Positions 9,144 through 17,583 of a stretch of DNA of 40,769 bases are shown here, piece after piece (within the stretch, counting starts at the first letter, position 1; every line of letters starts with the position of its first letter). The stretch is from Streptomyces canus (GTDB lineage: Bacteria > Actinomycetota > Actinomycetes > Streptomycetales > Streptomycetaceae), in the NCBI RefSeq assembly GCF_001514145.1, contig NZ_KQ948691.1:1-40769 (forward strand), written 5' to 3'. The position numbers were made by a program, and so were the translations under genes. The notes under the pieces were generated by a model, which did not search any database, had not been told where the DNA came from, and saw nothing but the letters and a program-made list of their open reading frames with translations.

Positions 9144-9962
9144 TCAGTGGTCGGCGGCCTTGTGCTGGCCGCCGACCCGCACGCGGGACGAGCCGAGGAC
9201 GTGGGAGATCTCCATGCCGGTGCGGACGACCATGGGGCCGACCTCCCGGACCCGGGCCGGGGTCATCCGGGTGGTGAGTCCGGACACGCTCAGGGCACCG
9301 ACTGGGGCGTCGGTGTGGTCGAAGACGGGTGCGGCGACGCACCGCACCTCCGGTTCGTTCTCCCGGTCGTCGATCGCGTAGCCCCGGCGTCGGACCCGGT
9401 CGAGTTCGAGGCGCAGCCGTTCGGCGTCGGTGACCGTATAGACAGTGACCGGCGGCATTCCGGCAGCCACCACGACGCGGAATGCCTCCTCGCCCTGCCA
9501 GGCGAGGATGGCCTTGCCCACAGCGGTCCGGTAGGCGGGGACGCGGCTGCCGATGCGGGAGCCCATACGGACGTTGGTCTCGTTCTCCACCTTGTCGATG
9601 TAGACGACGTCCGGCGGCTCGTAGACGACGAGGTGGCAGGTCTCCCCCACCAGGTGCTGGAGCAGCCGCAGCGGTTCCGCGGCGACCGTCCGCAGGTCGA
9701 GTGAGGACAGGTAGGCCTGGCCGAGCCGCAGGGTGCCGTGGCCGAGCCTGAACCAGCCGGTCTCCCGGTCACGGACCAGCAAATCGGATTCCATGAGCGG
9801 TGAGGCCAGACGCAGCACCGTGCTCTTGTTGATGCCGAGATCCTCCGCGATCCGGGTCAGGGACATGCCCCGGCCGGTCCCGGAGTGGTCGCGGACGTAC
9901 TCGAGGACGGTCAGGGCGCGGCGCAGCGAGGTGGCCTGGTTGCGGCGGACCGGTGCGGTCAT
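9144..9962 (-). CDS. IclR family transcriptional regulator
   Basis: A 272-residue IclR protein. The winged helix spans about residues 10-75 (SLTRIAEDLGINKSTVLRLA) and is followed by the effector-binding domain, which contains GSRVPAYRTAVGKAILAW and later RRRGYAIDDRENEPEVRCVA, both characteristic of the family. Its start overlaps the MBL gene stop as ATGA (9959-9962), so it is translated as part of the catabolic operon and probably controls it from the promoter upstream of 16573. Confidence 0.95.
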   Translation of the reverse strand: MTAPVRRNQATSLRRALTVLEYVRDHSGTGRGMSLTRIAEDLGINKSTVLRLASPLMESDLLVRDRETGWFRLGHGTLRLGQAYLSSLDLRTVAAEPLRLLQHLVGETCHLVVYEPPDVVYIDKVENETNVRMGSRIGSRVPAYRTAVGKAILAWQGEEAFRVVVAAGMPPVTVYTVTDAERLRLELDRVRRRGYAIDDRENEPEVRCVAAPVFDHTDAPVGALSVSGLTTRMTPARVREVGPMVVRTGMEISHVLGSSRVRVGGQHKAADH

Positions 9963-10696
9963 GTCGTACTCCTCGGCAGCAGGCCGCGGGCGACGGTGTC
10001 GCGGGCGGTGGCCAGGTGCCTCCCGGCACGGGCGAGTGAAATCTCGTGGTGGCCGGGGAAGAGCGCGTCGACGTCGAGCGCGGCCAGCCGCATCAGACTG
10101 TTCGCGTACGCGGGCACGCGGCAGTCATGCAGATTCTGCAACGAGATGCGTCCTCCGGTGAAGACGCAGTCTCCGGAGAAGAGTGCCTGGTAGGCCGGGG
10201 CCCGCAGGTGGTAGCAGGTGTGGCCGTCGGCATGGCCGGGGGTGGCGACGGCCCGGACGGTGACTCCTCCGCCGAGATCGATCTGTGTGCCGTCGGCGAC
10301 GGATTCGACGCGGGGGCAGGGCCGGAAAGCGTAGTCGGCCGGGTAGACCCCGGCGGCCCTGCCCCGGTCCACGCTGAGACCCTGCTCGTCGCCCTCGGCG
10401 ATCCAGCGCACCGCCGCGGCCCCGGCCAGCACGCGCAGCCCGGGCAATTGCTCGGCGAGTGCGGCGGCTCCTCCCGCGTGGTCGGCGTGGCCGTGGGTGA
10501 GCAGGAGGTGGTCCGGATCGGTGCCCGTGCTGCCCGCCTTTCGCAGGATGCTGTGCGCGGACCGGCCGGCACCGGCGTCGACGAGGACGCTGCGGCGGCT
10601 GCCGCGCACAAGGTAGACGTGGCAGTCCAGCGGGTCGCTGAGATCGAACCCGGCGGCTCCGCTGGCGAGGAGATGAACGTGTTCGGTCAGCTGCAT
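9959..10696 (-). CDS. MBL-fold metallo-hydrolase
   Basis: A 245-residue metallo-beta-lactamase-fold enzyme. The metal motif is complete: THGHADHAGG, then TPGHADGHTCYH, GDCVFTGGRISL and FPGHHEISL. Length and motif spacing match small glyoxalase II-like hydrolases. The start ATG at 10696 lies 10 nt inside the end of the M20 gene. The natural substrate is not evident; an ester, thioester or lactone of the imported compound is a reasonable guess. Confidence 0.92.
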   Translation of the reverse strand: MQLTEHVHLLASGAAGFDLSDPLDCHVYLVRGSRRSVLVDAGAGRSAHSILRKAGSTGTDPDHLLLTHGHADHAGGAAALAEQLPGLRVLAGAAAVRWIAEGDEQGLSVDRGRAAGVYPADYAFRPCPRVESVADGTQIDLGGGVTVRAVATPGHADGHTCYHLRAPAYQALFSGDCVFTGGRISLQNLHDCRVPAYANSLMRLAALDVDALFPGHHEISLARAGRHLATARDTVARGLLPRSTT

Positions 10697-12018
10697 GGCC
10701 GCCCCTGTGGCGGTATGCCCACACCTGAGGAACTCCGGGCTCGCTCCTGCGGCGGAGCGTCCTCGGGGGTATCCGCGCGGGTTGGCTCCCGGAGCGGGAC
10801 GTCCGCGCGAGAGTCACCGCCGCCTCGCTCCAGCGGCGGGACGTCCACGGAGGACGGTGGGCCCTCGTGAAGTCGCCTGCCCGTCTCGCGGACGGTGGCC
10901 ACCACGATCCGCGCGGCCAGTTCGACCTCTGCCAGGTCCACCGACTCGGTCGCGGCATGGGCGTCCGTCACCGAGCCGGGGCCGAACACCACCGACGGCA
11001 TCCCGGCGCGGGCCAGTTTGCTGGCGTCCGTGCCGAAGGGCATGCCCTGGATGTCGCAGGGGCGGCCGAGGGCGGCGAGGGCGGCGCGCAGCGCGGTGAC
11101 GACAGGGGTGTCGGGTGGGGTGTCCAGAGCCGGGTCGACCGTGAACGGGGGGTCCACCTCGGTGCCCAGGGCGGTGAGTTCGTCGCGGTCCTGGTGCCAG
11201 ACAGCCACCGGGTCCTCGCCGGGGAGCGTACGGCGGTCGATGTCCACCTCGCAGCTGCCGGGGATGGTGTTGGGGCCGGTGCCGCCGCGGATCCGGGTGA
11301 CCGACCGTGTGGCGGGTCCAAGGAGCAGGTGCGGTGTGACGGCGGGGCGGGTGGCGGCGAGGTGGGCGATGACGGGGGCCATCAGCGAGATCGCGTTCAC
11401 CGCCTCCTCGGGCCGCGAACTGTGTCCGGGCCGGCCCGTGGTGCGCACGGTGTAGCGCACGACTCCCTTGTGGGCGGTGGCCGGAACCAGCCCGGTGGGC
11501 TCGCCGACCAGCGCGCCGACGACATGGCGGCCGGCCAGCGTTTCGAGCAGGTGCAGGACACCCCGGTAGGCGTGTTCCTCGTCGCAGACCCCGGCCAGTA
11601 CGACCGTGAGCGGCGGCGGCCCGCCGCGGGCGAGTTCGGCGGCGGCCAGCATGAACGCGGCGAGCGGCCCCTTGGCGTCGCAGGCACCCCGCCCGTACAG
11701 CCGGCCGTCGCGGACCTCGCCGTCGTGGGGCGGGACCGTCATGCCGTCCGTCTCGACCGTGTCGAGGTGCGATTCGAGCAGCACCACCGCCTGGTCCCGG
11801 CCGGGAACGACGGCCACCACGTTGCACCGACCTGGCAGCACCTCGTGCATCTCGGCCTGTACGCCGTGCCGGCCCAGCCAGTCGCGGACATGGGCGGCCA
11901 CCGCCGTCTCTCCCCCGTCGCCCGGCGCGCCCCGGGGGTTCACACTGGGGATACGGACGAGATCGCGGACGAGGTCCCGTACGGCGTCGGGCGCGTCCCG
12001 GGACGCCGGGGACGTCAT
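10687..12018 (-). CDS. M20 family metallopeptidase (ArgE/DapE-type)
   Basis: A 443-residue zinc amidohydrolase. Metal and catalytic motifs are in order: LLESHLDTVETDGM, GRLYGRGACDAKGPLAAF, VCDEEHAYRG and the late histidine in SVTDAHAATESVDL. A dimerisation/lid segment follows GEPTGLVPATAHKGVVRYTV. The start ATG 12018 overlaps the preceding permease stop as ATGA. The last about 52 residues are an unusual 14-residue repeat tail that family members normally lack (annotated separately). It likely deacylates or hydrolyses an amide in the imported substrate. Confidence 0.93.
   Translation of the reverse strand: MTSPASRDAPDAVRDLVRDLVRIPSVNPRGAPGDGGETAVAAHVRDWLGRHGVQAEMHEVLPGRCNVVAVVPGRDQAVVLLESHLDTVETDGMTVPPHDGEVRDGRLYGRGACDAKGPLAAFMLAAAELARGGPPPLTVVLAGVCDEEHAYRGVLHLLETLAGRHVVGALVGEPTGLVPATAHKGVVRYTVRTTGRPGHSSRPEEAVNAISLMAPVIAHLAATRPAVTPHLLLGPATRSVTRIRGGTGPNTIPGSCEVDIDRRTLPGEDPVAVWHQDRDELTALGTEVDPPFTVDPALDTPPDTPVVTALRAALAALGRPCDIQGMPFGTDASKLARAGMPSVVFGPGSVTDAHAATESVDLAEVELAARIVVATVRETGRRLHEGPPSSVDVPPLERGGGDSRADVPLREPTRADTPEDAPPQERARSSSGVGIPPQGRPCS
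10690..10845 (-). repeat. 42-bp tandem repeat coding the M20 C-terminal tail
   Basis: Three full and one partial copies of a degenerate 42-bp (14-codon) unit encode the extreme C-terminus: copies start DVPPLERGG, DVPLREPTR, DAPPQERAR and GIPPQGRP, exactly 14 residues apart. At DNA level each copy carries a GCTCC/GGAGC-like small dyad. The tract ends at the gene's stop codon and overlaps the MBL start. Confidence 0.75.
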
Positions 12019-12980
12019 GTCCTGCGCTCCCTCGCGTAGACGAGAAGCAGGCCGATGATCAGCACGCCGAGGACGACCTGGCGTACGCCCTCCGAGAGGT
12101 TCCAGGAGATCAGCAGGGCGGTCAGCAGGGTGAGCAGCAGGGCGCCGCCGACCGTGCCGAGGAGGTGGCCCCGGCCACCGAGGATGGAGGTGCCGCCGAG
12201 GACCACGGAGGCGATGGACAGGAGCTGGTAGGGGTTGCCCATCGTGAGCGAGCTGGTTCCGGTGAAGCCGAGCAGTACCAGTCCGGCCACTCCGGCGAGC
12301 ACCGCACACGACACGTATGCAGTGAATGCCGTCGCGCCGAGCGGCACCCCGGAGGCACGTGCCGCGTCCTCGCCGGCGCCGAGCGCGAACGCGTACCGGC
12401 CGGTGCGGGACAGGTGCAGCAGCCAGCCGGCGACGGCCGTGACGGCCAGCCACAGGACGAACGCCCAGGGCACCCCCAGCAGGCGGCCGTTGGCGAGCGA
12501 GTCCAGCAGCGGCAGGTGGGCCGAGCTGGGTGAGCCGTCGGTGTAGACGAGCAGGGCGCCGGACAGGACGGTGCCGGTGGCCAGGGTCATCACCATCGGC
12601 GGCACCCGCAGCCACACCACGCCGGCCGCGTTCACGGCGCCCACCAGCGCACACAGTGCCAGGGCCGCGGCGATGCCGCTCGCGCCGCCGCCCGTGCCGG
12701 AGGCGACCTTGGCGCAGACGACCGCGGACAGGGCGACCACGCCGGACACCGACAGGTCGATGCCGCTCATGATCACGACGAGGGTCTGGCCGACCGCGAC
12801 GATGCCGAGGAACGACGCCGTCTGCACCAGGTAGCGGACGTTGGCGACGCTGTCGAAGCCGTCCGCGAACAGGATCGCCGCGAGCCAGGTGACCCCGAGG
12901 ACACCGAACGCCCAGGCCGCGCGGCTGCCGCGCAGCGCGGCGGCCGCTTCGGTGCGGACCGTGCCCGTCATGCCGGTCAT
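12015..12980 (-). CDS. Sugar ABC transporter permease 2 (cluster 2)
   Basis: A 321-residue BPD_transp_2 permease. Motifs: GQTLVVIMSGIDLSVSGVVA near the N-terminus and VVLGGTSILGGRGHLLGTVG towards the C-terminus, with about ten membrane segments. The start ATG at 12980 overlaps the previous permease stop (ATGA, 12977-12980); an in-frame internal ATG lies three codons later. Two adjacent permease genes suggest a heterodimeric channel. Confidence 0.93.
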   Translation of the reverse strand: MTGMTGTVRTEAAAALRGSRAAWAFGVLGVTWLAAILFADGFDSVANVRYLVQTASFLGIVAVGQTLVVIMSGIDLSVSGVVALSAVVCAKVASGTGGGASGIAAALALCALVGAVNAAGVVWLRVPPMVMTLATGTVLSGALLVYTDGSPSSAHLPLLDSLANGRLLGVPWAFVLWLAVTAVAGWLLHLSRTGRYAFALGAGEDAARASGVPLGATAFTAYVSCAVLAGVAGLVLLGFTGTSSLTMGNPYQLLSIASVVLGGTSILGGRGHLLGTVGGALLLTLLTALLISWNLSEGVRQVVLGVLIIGLLLVYARERRT

Positions 12981-13930
12981 ACGGCCGCCTCCCTCGTGAG
13001 GTACGTCTTCAGGGCGAGCGCCACGACGAGGATCACTCCTTGCACGATGAGCTGGTAGAAGGGCGAGATCCCGGTGAACAGCAGCAGATTGGTGAGCAGG
13101 CCGATGGCCAGCGCGCCGAGCACGGTGCCGCGCATCCGGCCGACCCCGCCGAAGAAGCTGATGCCGCCGAGTACGCACGCGGCGATCGAGTTGAGCGTGT
13201 ACGGCGTGCCGATGGTGGGATCCGCCGAGCCGGTCTGCACGGCCAGCCCGATCCCGGCGAGTCCGGTGAACGCTCCCGCCAGCGCGTATCCGGCGATCTT
13301 CGTACCGCGGGTGTGCAGACCGCTGGCGTAGGCGCCGTGTTCGTTGCCGCCCACGGCGTAGAGGGCGAGCCCGTACCGGGTGGTGCGCAGCACTTTCCAC
13401 GCGGCGAGCACGAGGGCGACGACCAGGGCGGGTACCGCGAGGCCGTTCCACCCGTTGTTGTACGCGTTCACCAGTCCGCCCGGGACATGTCCCCCGGGCT
13501 GCGGCAGGACGATGAGGGTGACGCCGCTCCACAGGAACGACACGGCGAGCGTCACCACGATCGGGGGCAGGCCGGCGTACGCCACGAGTGTTCCGTTGGC
13601 CGCGCCGGCCGCGACGGCCGCGCACAGGGCGGCGACGGCCGCGGTCACGACGCCGGCCGCGCCGTGCGCGTCGTAGGTGGCGAACACGGCCATGGCGAGC
13701 CCGAGTACGGCGCCCAGGGAGAGGTCGATCCCCCCGAGCAGCATCACGGTCGTCTGCCCCGCGGCGGCCAGGATCAACGGCAGGAACTGCGCGGACAGGA
13801 TGGTGACGGAGGCGGGGTCGAGCAGGCTGGAGTCGTAGTGCTGGTAAGCCACGAGCACCACCAGCAGCAGTACGAGCAGGCCCACGAGGTCGGTGTTTCC
13901 CCGGACAGCCGAGGTGATCCGGTCACGCAT
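12977..13930 (-). CDS. Sugar ABC transporter permease 1 (cluster 2)
   Basis: A 317-residue BPD_transp_2 permease. Motifs GQTTVMLLGGIDLSLGAVLG and CVLGGISFFGGVGRMRGTVLG mark the family. The start is set at ATG 13930, overlapping the ATPase stop by 8 nt; a longer frame to 13966 adds only residues that overlap the ATPase tail. Partner of the following permease. Confidence 0.92.
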   Translation of the reverse strand: MRDRITSAVRGNTDLVGLLVLLLVVLVAYQHYDSSLLDPASVTILSAQFLPLILAAAGQTTVMLLGGIDLSLGAVLGLAMAVFATYDAHGAAGVVTAAVAALCAAVAAGAANGTLVAYAGLPPIVVTLAVSFLWSGVTLIVLPQPGGHVPGGLVNAYNNGWNGLAVPALVVALVLAAWKVLRTTRYGLALYAVGGNEHGAYASGLHTRGTKIAGYALAGAFTGLAGIGLAVQTGSADPTIGTPYTLNSIAACVLGGISFFGGVGRMRGTVLGALAIGLLTNLLLFTGISPFYQLIVQGVILVVALALKTYLTREAAV

Positions 13931-15503
13931 GGGCCACACTCCCGGGCTCTGTCTTCGGGTCCGCATCCGGGGCCAGGACCCGCTTGACGTCCGGGTCCGT
14001 GCCCATGCCCGTGCCCATCACGGATGCCCGTACCAGGCGTTCCTCCGTCAGGGCCGGGCCGGTGAGGCGGTCCACGACCTTGCCCTCGTACAGCACCGCG
14101 ACCTCGTCGCAGAGGCCGACCAGTTCCATGGTGTCTCCCGAGGTGACCAGCACGGCCAGGCCGTCGTCGGCCAGGCGGCGCAGTAGGTGGTAGATCTCGC
14201 GTTTGGTTCCGATGTCGATGCCTCGCGTGGGTTCGGCGAGGAGCAGGACGCGGGGCCCGGTCGGCAGCCACTTGGCCAGCGCCACCTTCTGCTGGTTGCC
14301 GCCCGACAGGCGGCGGGCCTCCTGCGCCGGGGACGTGGCCTTGACCTGCAGCCGCTCGACGAGTTCACCGACCAGCCGGGTCTCGGCGGCCCGGTCGACG
14401 GTGCCGAGGCGGCGTCCGGGGGCGAGGGAGCACAGGCTGGGCAGGGCGAGGTTGTCACGCACGCTGCGCGCGGTGTGGACGCCCTCGGTCTTGCGGTCCT
14501 CGGGGACGTAGGCGATGCCGTGCCGGATCGCGTCACGGGGCGAGGGCAGCCGCACCGGCCGCCCGTCGAGTGTGACGTGCCCGGTGTGGCGGGCCAGGCC
14601 GAACAGGGCGCGCAGCACCTCGCGCTGGCCCTGACCCTGGAGTCCGCCGAGGCCGAGGATGCGACCGGGCACCAGGTCCAGGTCGACGGCACAGCAGGCG
14701 CCGTCGACGGTGAGGTCGCGGGCCCGGAGCAGGGGCTCACCGGTGGGACCGGTCACCTTCTCGGGGAAGAGGTCCGAGAGTTCGCGCCCCACCATCAGCC
14801 GCACGATGTCGTCGTGGTCGGTCTGTTCCCGTTCCCGGGTCGCCATCACCGCCCCGTCCTTCAGTACGGTCAACCGGTCGCTGATGGCGAAGAGTTCGGC
14901 CATGCGGTGGCTGACGAACATCACCGAGCCGCCGCGTTCGCGCAGTTCGCGCACGGCCCGGAAGACGGCACCGACCTGTTCCTCGTCGAGCGCCGAGGTC
15001 GCCTCGTCGAGGATCAGCAGACGGGGTTCGCCGGCCAGCGCCTTGGCCAGTTCGACCAGTTGCCGGCAGCCGAGCGGCAGACGCCCGGCCCGGGTACGCG
15101 GGTCGATGTCCAGGCCGACCCGCTCCAGCAGGGGCAGGGCCCGCGCCGCGAGGTCACGGCCCCGCACCAGGCCGCGCCGGCTGGGCCAGGCGCCGAGGAA
15201 GATGTTCTCCGCGACGCTCTGGTGCGGGTTCAGGCTCAGCTCCTGATGGACGGAGCCGATCCCGGCGGCCCGGGCGCGGTGGGGAGACCACGCCCGGGAG
15301 ACGGGAGCGCCGTCGTGGACGATCCGGCCGGAATCGGGCACCAGGAGCCCGGTGACGAGGGAGAGCACGGTGGACTTGCCGGCCCCGTTCTCACCGACGA
15401 GCGCCAGTACCTCTCCGGGCTCGACGGTGAAGCTCACCTCCCGCAGCACCTGGTTCCCGGCGAACGACTTGGACAGCTCTTCCACGCTCAGCAACGGCGC
15501 CAT
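13923..15503 (-). CDS. Sugar ABC transporter ATP-binding protein, two NBDs (cluster 2)
   Basis: A 526-residue RbsA-type ATPase. NBD1: Walker A GENGAGKST, Walker B LLILDEATSALD, but an atypical signature (LPLGCRQLVE where LSxGQ is usual). NBD2 has a degenerate Walker A (LGGLQGQGQRE), a good LSGGNQQK signature, but Walker B reads LLLAEPTRGID: the metal-coordinating Asp is Ala423 (codon GCC at 14235-14237). This agrees with a non-hydrolytic second half. The start ATG at 15503 is 2 nt after the binding-protein stop. Confidence 0.93.
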   Translation of the reverse strand: MAPLLSVEELSKSFAGNQVLREVSFTVEPGEVLALVGENGAGKSTVLSLVTGLLVPDSGRIVHDGAPVSRAWSPHRARAAGIGSVHQELSLNPHQSVAENIFLGAWPSRRGLVRGRDLAARALPLLERVGLDIDPRTRAGRLPLGCRQLVELAKALAGEPRLLILDEATSALDEEQVGAVFRAVRELRERGGSVMFVSHRMAELFAISDRLTVLKDGAVMATREREQTDHDDIVRLMVGRELSDLFPEKVTGPTGEPLLRARDLTVDGACCAVDLDLVPGRILGLGGLQGQGQREVLRALFGLARHTGHVTLDGRPVRLPSPRDAIRHGIAYVPEDRKTEGVHTARSVRDNLALPSLCSLAPGRRLGTVDRAAETRLVGELVERLQVKATSPAQEARRLSGGNQQKVALAKWLPTGPRVLLLAEPTRGIDIGTKREIYHLLRRLADDGLAVLVTSGDTMELVGLCDEVAVLYEGKVVDRLTGPALTEERLVRASVMGTGMGTDPDVKRVLAPDADPKTEPGSVAHA

Positions 15504-15505
15504 GG

Positions 15506-16573
15506 TCACTTCCCGATGAGCTTGTCGATCTCGGACTGCGGCAGGTCGTTGATCGGGTAGGAGTCGTCCGGCTGGTCCGGCTTCACGTAGTCGGCCAGGT
15601 TCTTGTCCGTGATCTCGGGGAGCGGGACGGTGATGTCCTGCGGGACGGACACGCCCTCCCGCTTGGCGACCGCCGCTTCCAGGGCGATGACCGCGAGGTA
15701 GTTGGGCTGTGCGGTGGCGAGGGAGGAGAAGCCGTCCTTCTGGTGGGACCGCCACATCTTCAGGAAGCCGTTGTAGTTCTCTCCGGTGACGGGAACGAGC
15801 TTCTTGTCCTGCTTGACCAGTGTCTGCAGCGCGGCTGCCGACAGGGCGCCGCCCTGCGAGAAGACACCGTCGATGTCCGGGTGCGCGGAGTAGGCGGAGG
15901 CGAAGGCCTGGGCGGCCGGGGCGAGGTTGTACTCGCTGTGCACGTTGCTGACGATCTTGATGTCCGGGTACTTCTTGAAGACGGCCGCGGCCCCGGCCCA
16001 GCGGTCCTCGCTGACGGCCACGCCTGCCGGGCCGTTCATGGCGATGACGCTGCCCTTACCCTTGAGCTTGTCCGCCAGCCAGGTTGCCATCATCGAGCCC
16101 CACGCCTTCTGGTCGGTGCCGACTCTGATGACCTTCGTGCTGGTCGGCAGGGAGTCGAAGGCCACGACGGTGATGCCGGCCGCGACGGCCTGTTCGAGTG
16201 CCGGGTTCAGCGCCGTGGAGGAACCGGCGTCGACGATGATCACGTCGTACTTCTGCTGGATCATGGCGCGGATCTGCGCGATCTGCTGCGAGGTGTCGCC
16301 GTTGGCGTTGAAGGTCTTGAAGGCGCTCACCTTGCCGGCCGACTTCAGCTTGCTGACGTCGCCTTCCATCATCTTCAAGGTCTGCTGCATCCATGACGGT
16401 GTCAGGTAGATGGTCGACCAGCCGACCTTGAGGTCCTTGGCCGTCGCCGCGGAGGCACTCGCGCCGCTCTTGGCGGTGGAGCTGTCGGACTGGACATCGC
16501 ACGCGCTGATCCCGGCCAGCGCGCACAGGGAGGCTGCGACTGCCACCGCACCGCGTACAGAACCTGCGTTCAT
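15506..16573 (-). CDS. Sugar ABC transporter substrate-binding lipoprotein (cluster 2)
   Basis: A 355-residue RbsB-like receptor. The signal peptide ends in lipobox ISAC with Cys25 as the lipidation residue. The mature part begins with a Ser/Ala-rich linker, then the type 1 periplasmic-binding fold (DLKVGWSTIYLTPSWMQQT; VIIVDAGSSTALNPALEQA). It is the first gene of the cluster 2 operon and so is probably the most highly expressed. The ligand is unknown. Confidence 0.92.
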   Translation of the reverse strand: MNAGSVRGAVAVAASLCALAGISACDVQSDSSTAKSGASASAATAKDLKVGWSTIYLTPSWMQQTLKMMEGDVSKLKSAGKVSAFKTFNANGDTSQQIAQIRAMIQQKYDVIIVDAGSSTALNPALEQAVAAGITVVAFDSLPTSTKVIRVGTDQKAWGSMMATWLADKLKGKGSVIAMNGPAGVAVSEDRWAGAAAVFKKYPDIKIVSNVHSEYNLAPAAQAFASAYSAHPDIDGVFSQGGALSAAALQTLVKQDKKLVPVTGENYNGFLKMWRSHQKDGFSSLATAQPNYLAVIALEAAVAKREGVSVPQDITVPLPEITDKNLADYVKPDQPDDSYPINDLPQSEIDKLIGK

Positions 16574-16976
16574 GGAAGCTCCTCAGTTCGTTCGGGAGAC
16601 GCCGGGCCGGACGAGTGGGCCGGGTGTCGGTGAGTTGGGGAGCGGTCTTTCGCGAGGCCCGCGCGCCGGAACAACGGTGGTCCGGCCGGTGGGGGCGCTT
16701 CGCCCGATGAGGACCGATCTGTTGAGACGGCAACGTAGAAGGCTCGCGCGGCCTCGCACCACGTCTGCAACACTTAATTTCGCATTGCACAACATGGCCG
16801 CTCCGAGGGCTGCGGCGGCCTCCGGTCTTCCGATATCAGTGCCTCTACGAACGCCAGACCTCCCCGGCTTGGGAAAGCCAGCACTGGACTCGGTCGCCCA
16901 CCCGGCCCGCGCCCGGGCTCACACCCGCACCGCCGCCGACCGCCGTGTGAGAAAGACGAACTTCCGGCGGGAGCCG
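16574..16976. other. Promoter region of importer operon 2
   Basis: About 400 bases without a supported gene upstream of the binding-protein start. Mostly G/C-rich; its one AT-rich patch (16766-16790) carries the dyad described separately. No gene with a ribosome site was found on either strand. Confidence 0.5.
16766..16789. promoter_or_regulatory. Candidate IclR operator/promoter dyad
   Basis: The only AT-rich patch upstream of operon 2 has inverted half-sites TGCAA (16766-16770) and TTGCA (16785-16789) around TTAATTTCG, about 190 bases before the binding-protein start. IclR proteins bind such dyads and an IclR gene is in the operon, so self-control is plausible. Distance and weak core leave doubt. 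Confidence 0.4.
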
Positions 16977-17170
16977 TCAGGTGGCGTCACGCATCTCGTC
17001 CACCGCGAACCCCTGGGCGGTCAGGCCCGCCTCGATCGCCCGCCCGCGAGAACGCAAGGTCGAGTCCGACGTCAGCACCTGCCCGTACGCCGCGAAGCGT
17101 GGTCCACCAGAACGTCACCAGCGGCCCACTCGTCTCGATCAGCTCGACCCAGCTCCCCACCGCGCCGAGA
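16977..17170 (-). pseudogene. 3' remnant of an unrecognised gene
   Basis: Minus-strand codons ending at TGA (16977-16979) read FAAYGQVLTSDSTLRSRGRA followed by IEAGLTAQGFAVDEMRDAT, with good third-position bias. An in-frame stop near 17115 cuts it off; upstream, another frame gives WVELIETSGPLV, as if a deletion joined two parts. Family not recognised. Confidence 0.4.
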
Positions 17171-17253
17171 CCAACTCGGCACCTGACACCGCTTCAACTG
17201 GATGGAGCCCCGGCATCGGCGGACATGGCGCGGCCGCCGCAGACACGGCACGG

Positions 17254-17278
17254 GTCTGTAGCGGGCTTCGCCCGCAGA
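17254..17278. other. Stem-loop with TTC(G) loop
   Basis: GTCT...GCGGGCTTCGCCCGC...AGAC forms a compact hairpin. It lies at the edge of IS605-type debris and could be a terminator or a subterminal hairpin of that element. Confidence 0.4.
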
Positions 17279-17322
17279 CCTACGTGTCGAGGGTCCAGAT
17301 GTTCAGCAGGTCGACGGTCGCA

Positions 17323-17434
17323 CGCCGACGAAGCTTCCGGTTCTCGCTCGCGACGCCGACCGGTCCTGACGGAGGTGTCCTCGGTCCCGCTGCAGCAGGC
17401 GCTGCGCCATCTTCAGACGGCGTTCGGGAACAAG
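17323..17434 (+). pseudogene. TnpB (IS200/IS605 OrfB) N-terminal fragment
   Basis: LTEVSSVPLQQALRHLQTAF (17366-17425) is the conserved N-terminal helix of TnpB/OrfB proteins. Just upstream in another frame RSFRFSLATPT resembles the family's first strand (YRFRLYPT). Most of the protein is deleted: the helix runs straight into the element's right-end hairpin. Confidence 0.6.
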
Positions 17435-17445
17435 CTTCGTTTCCT

Positions 17446-17465
17446 CCCCGGCCTGAAGGCCGGGG
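17446..17465 (+). mobile_element. IS200/IS605-type right-end hairpin
   Basis: The perfect hairpin CCCCGGCCTGAAGGCCGGGG followed by TATCCACGAAG is the typical right end of actinobacterial IS605/IS1341-like elements (also the 3' part of the TnpB guide RNA). It is joined to a TnpB fragment with the rest of the element missing. Confidence 0.65.
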
Positions 17466-17541
17466 TATCCACGAAGGACAGACCCGATGATCGGCGCTTC
17501 TGCGTCTGATCCAGGCCACCAGCGGTCAGGGCGCCGCCCTC

Positions 17542-17575
17542 CTCGCCCCGGAGTAATCGTCAAGACCTGTGGGGC
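17542..17575 (+). repeat. Left end of element A: target duplication plus inverted repeat
   Basis: CTCGCCCCG (17542-17550) is matched 8 of 9 by CTTGCCCCG after the right end. The inverted repeat starts GAGTAATCGTCAAGACCTGT and is identical over more than 20 bases to the left end of element B. Confidence 0.85.
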
Positions 17576-17583
17576 GGTTGATC

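Noticed and set aside
1327..16573. Biosynthetic gene cluster
   Set aside because: No PKS, NRPS, terpene or RiPP core enzymes; the genes are transport and catabolism.
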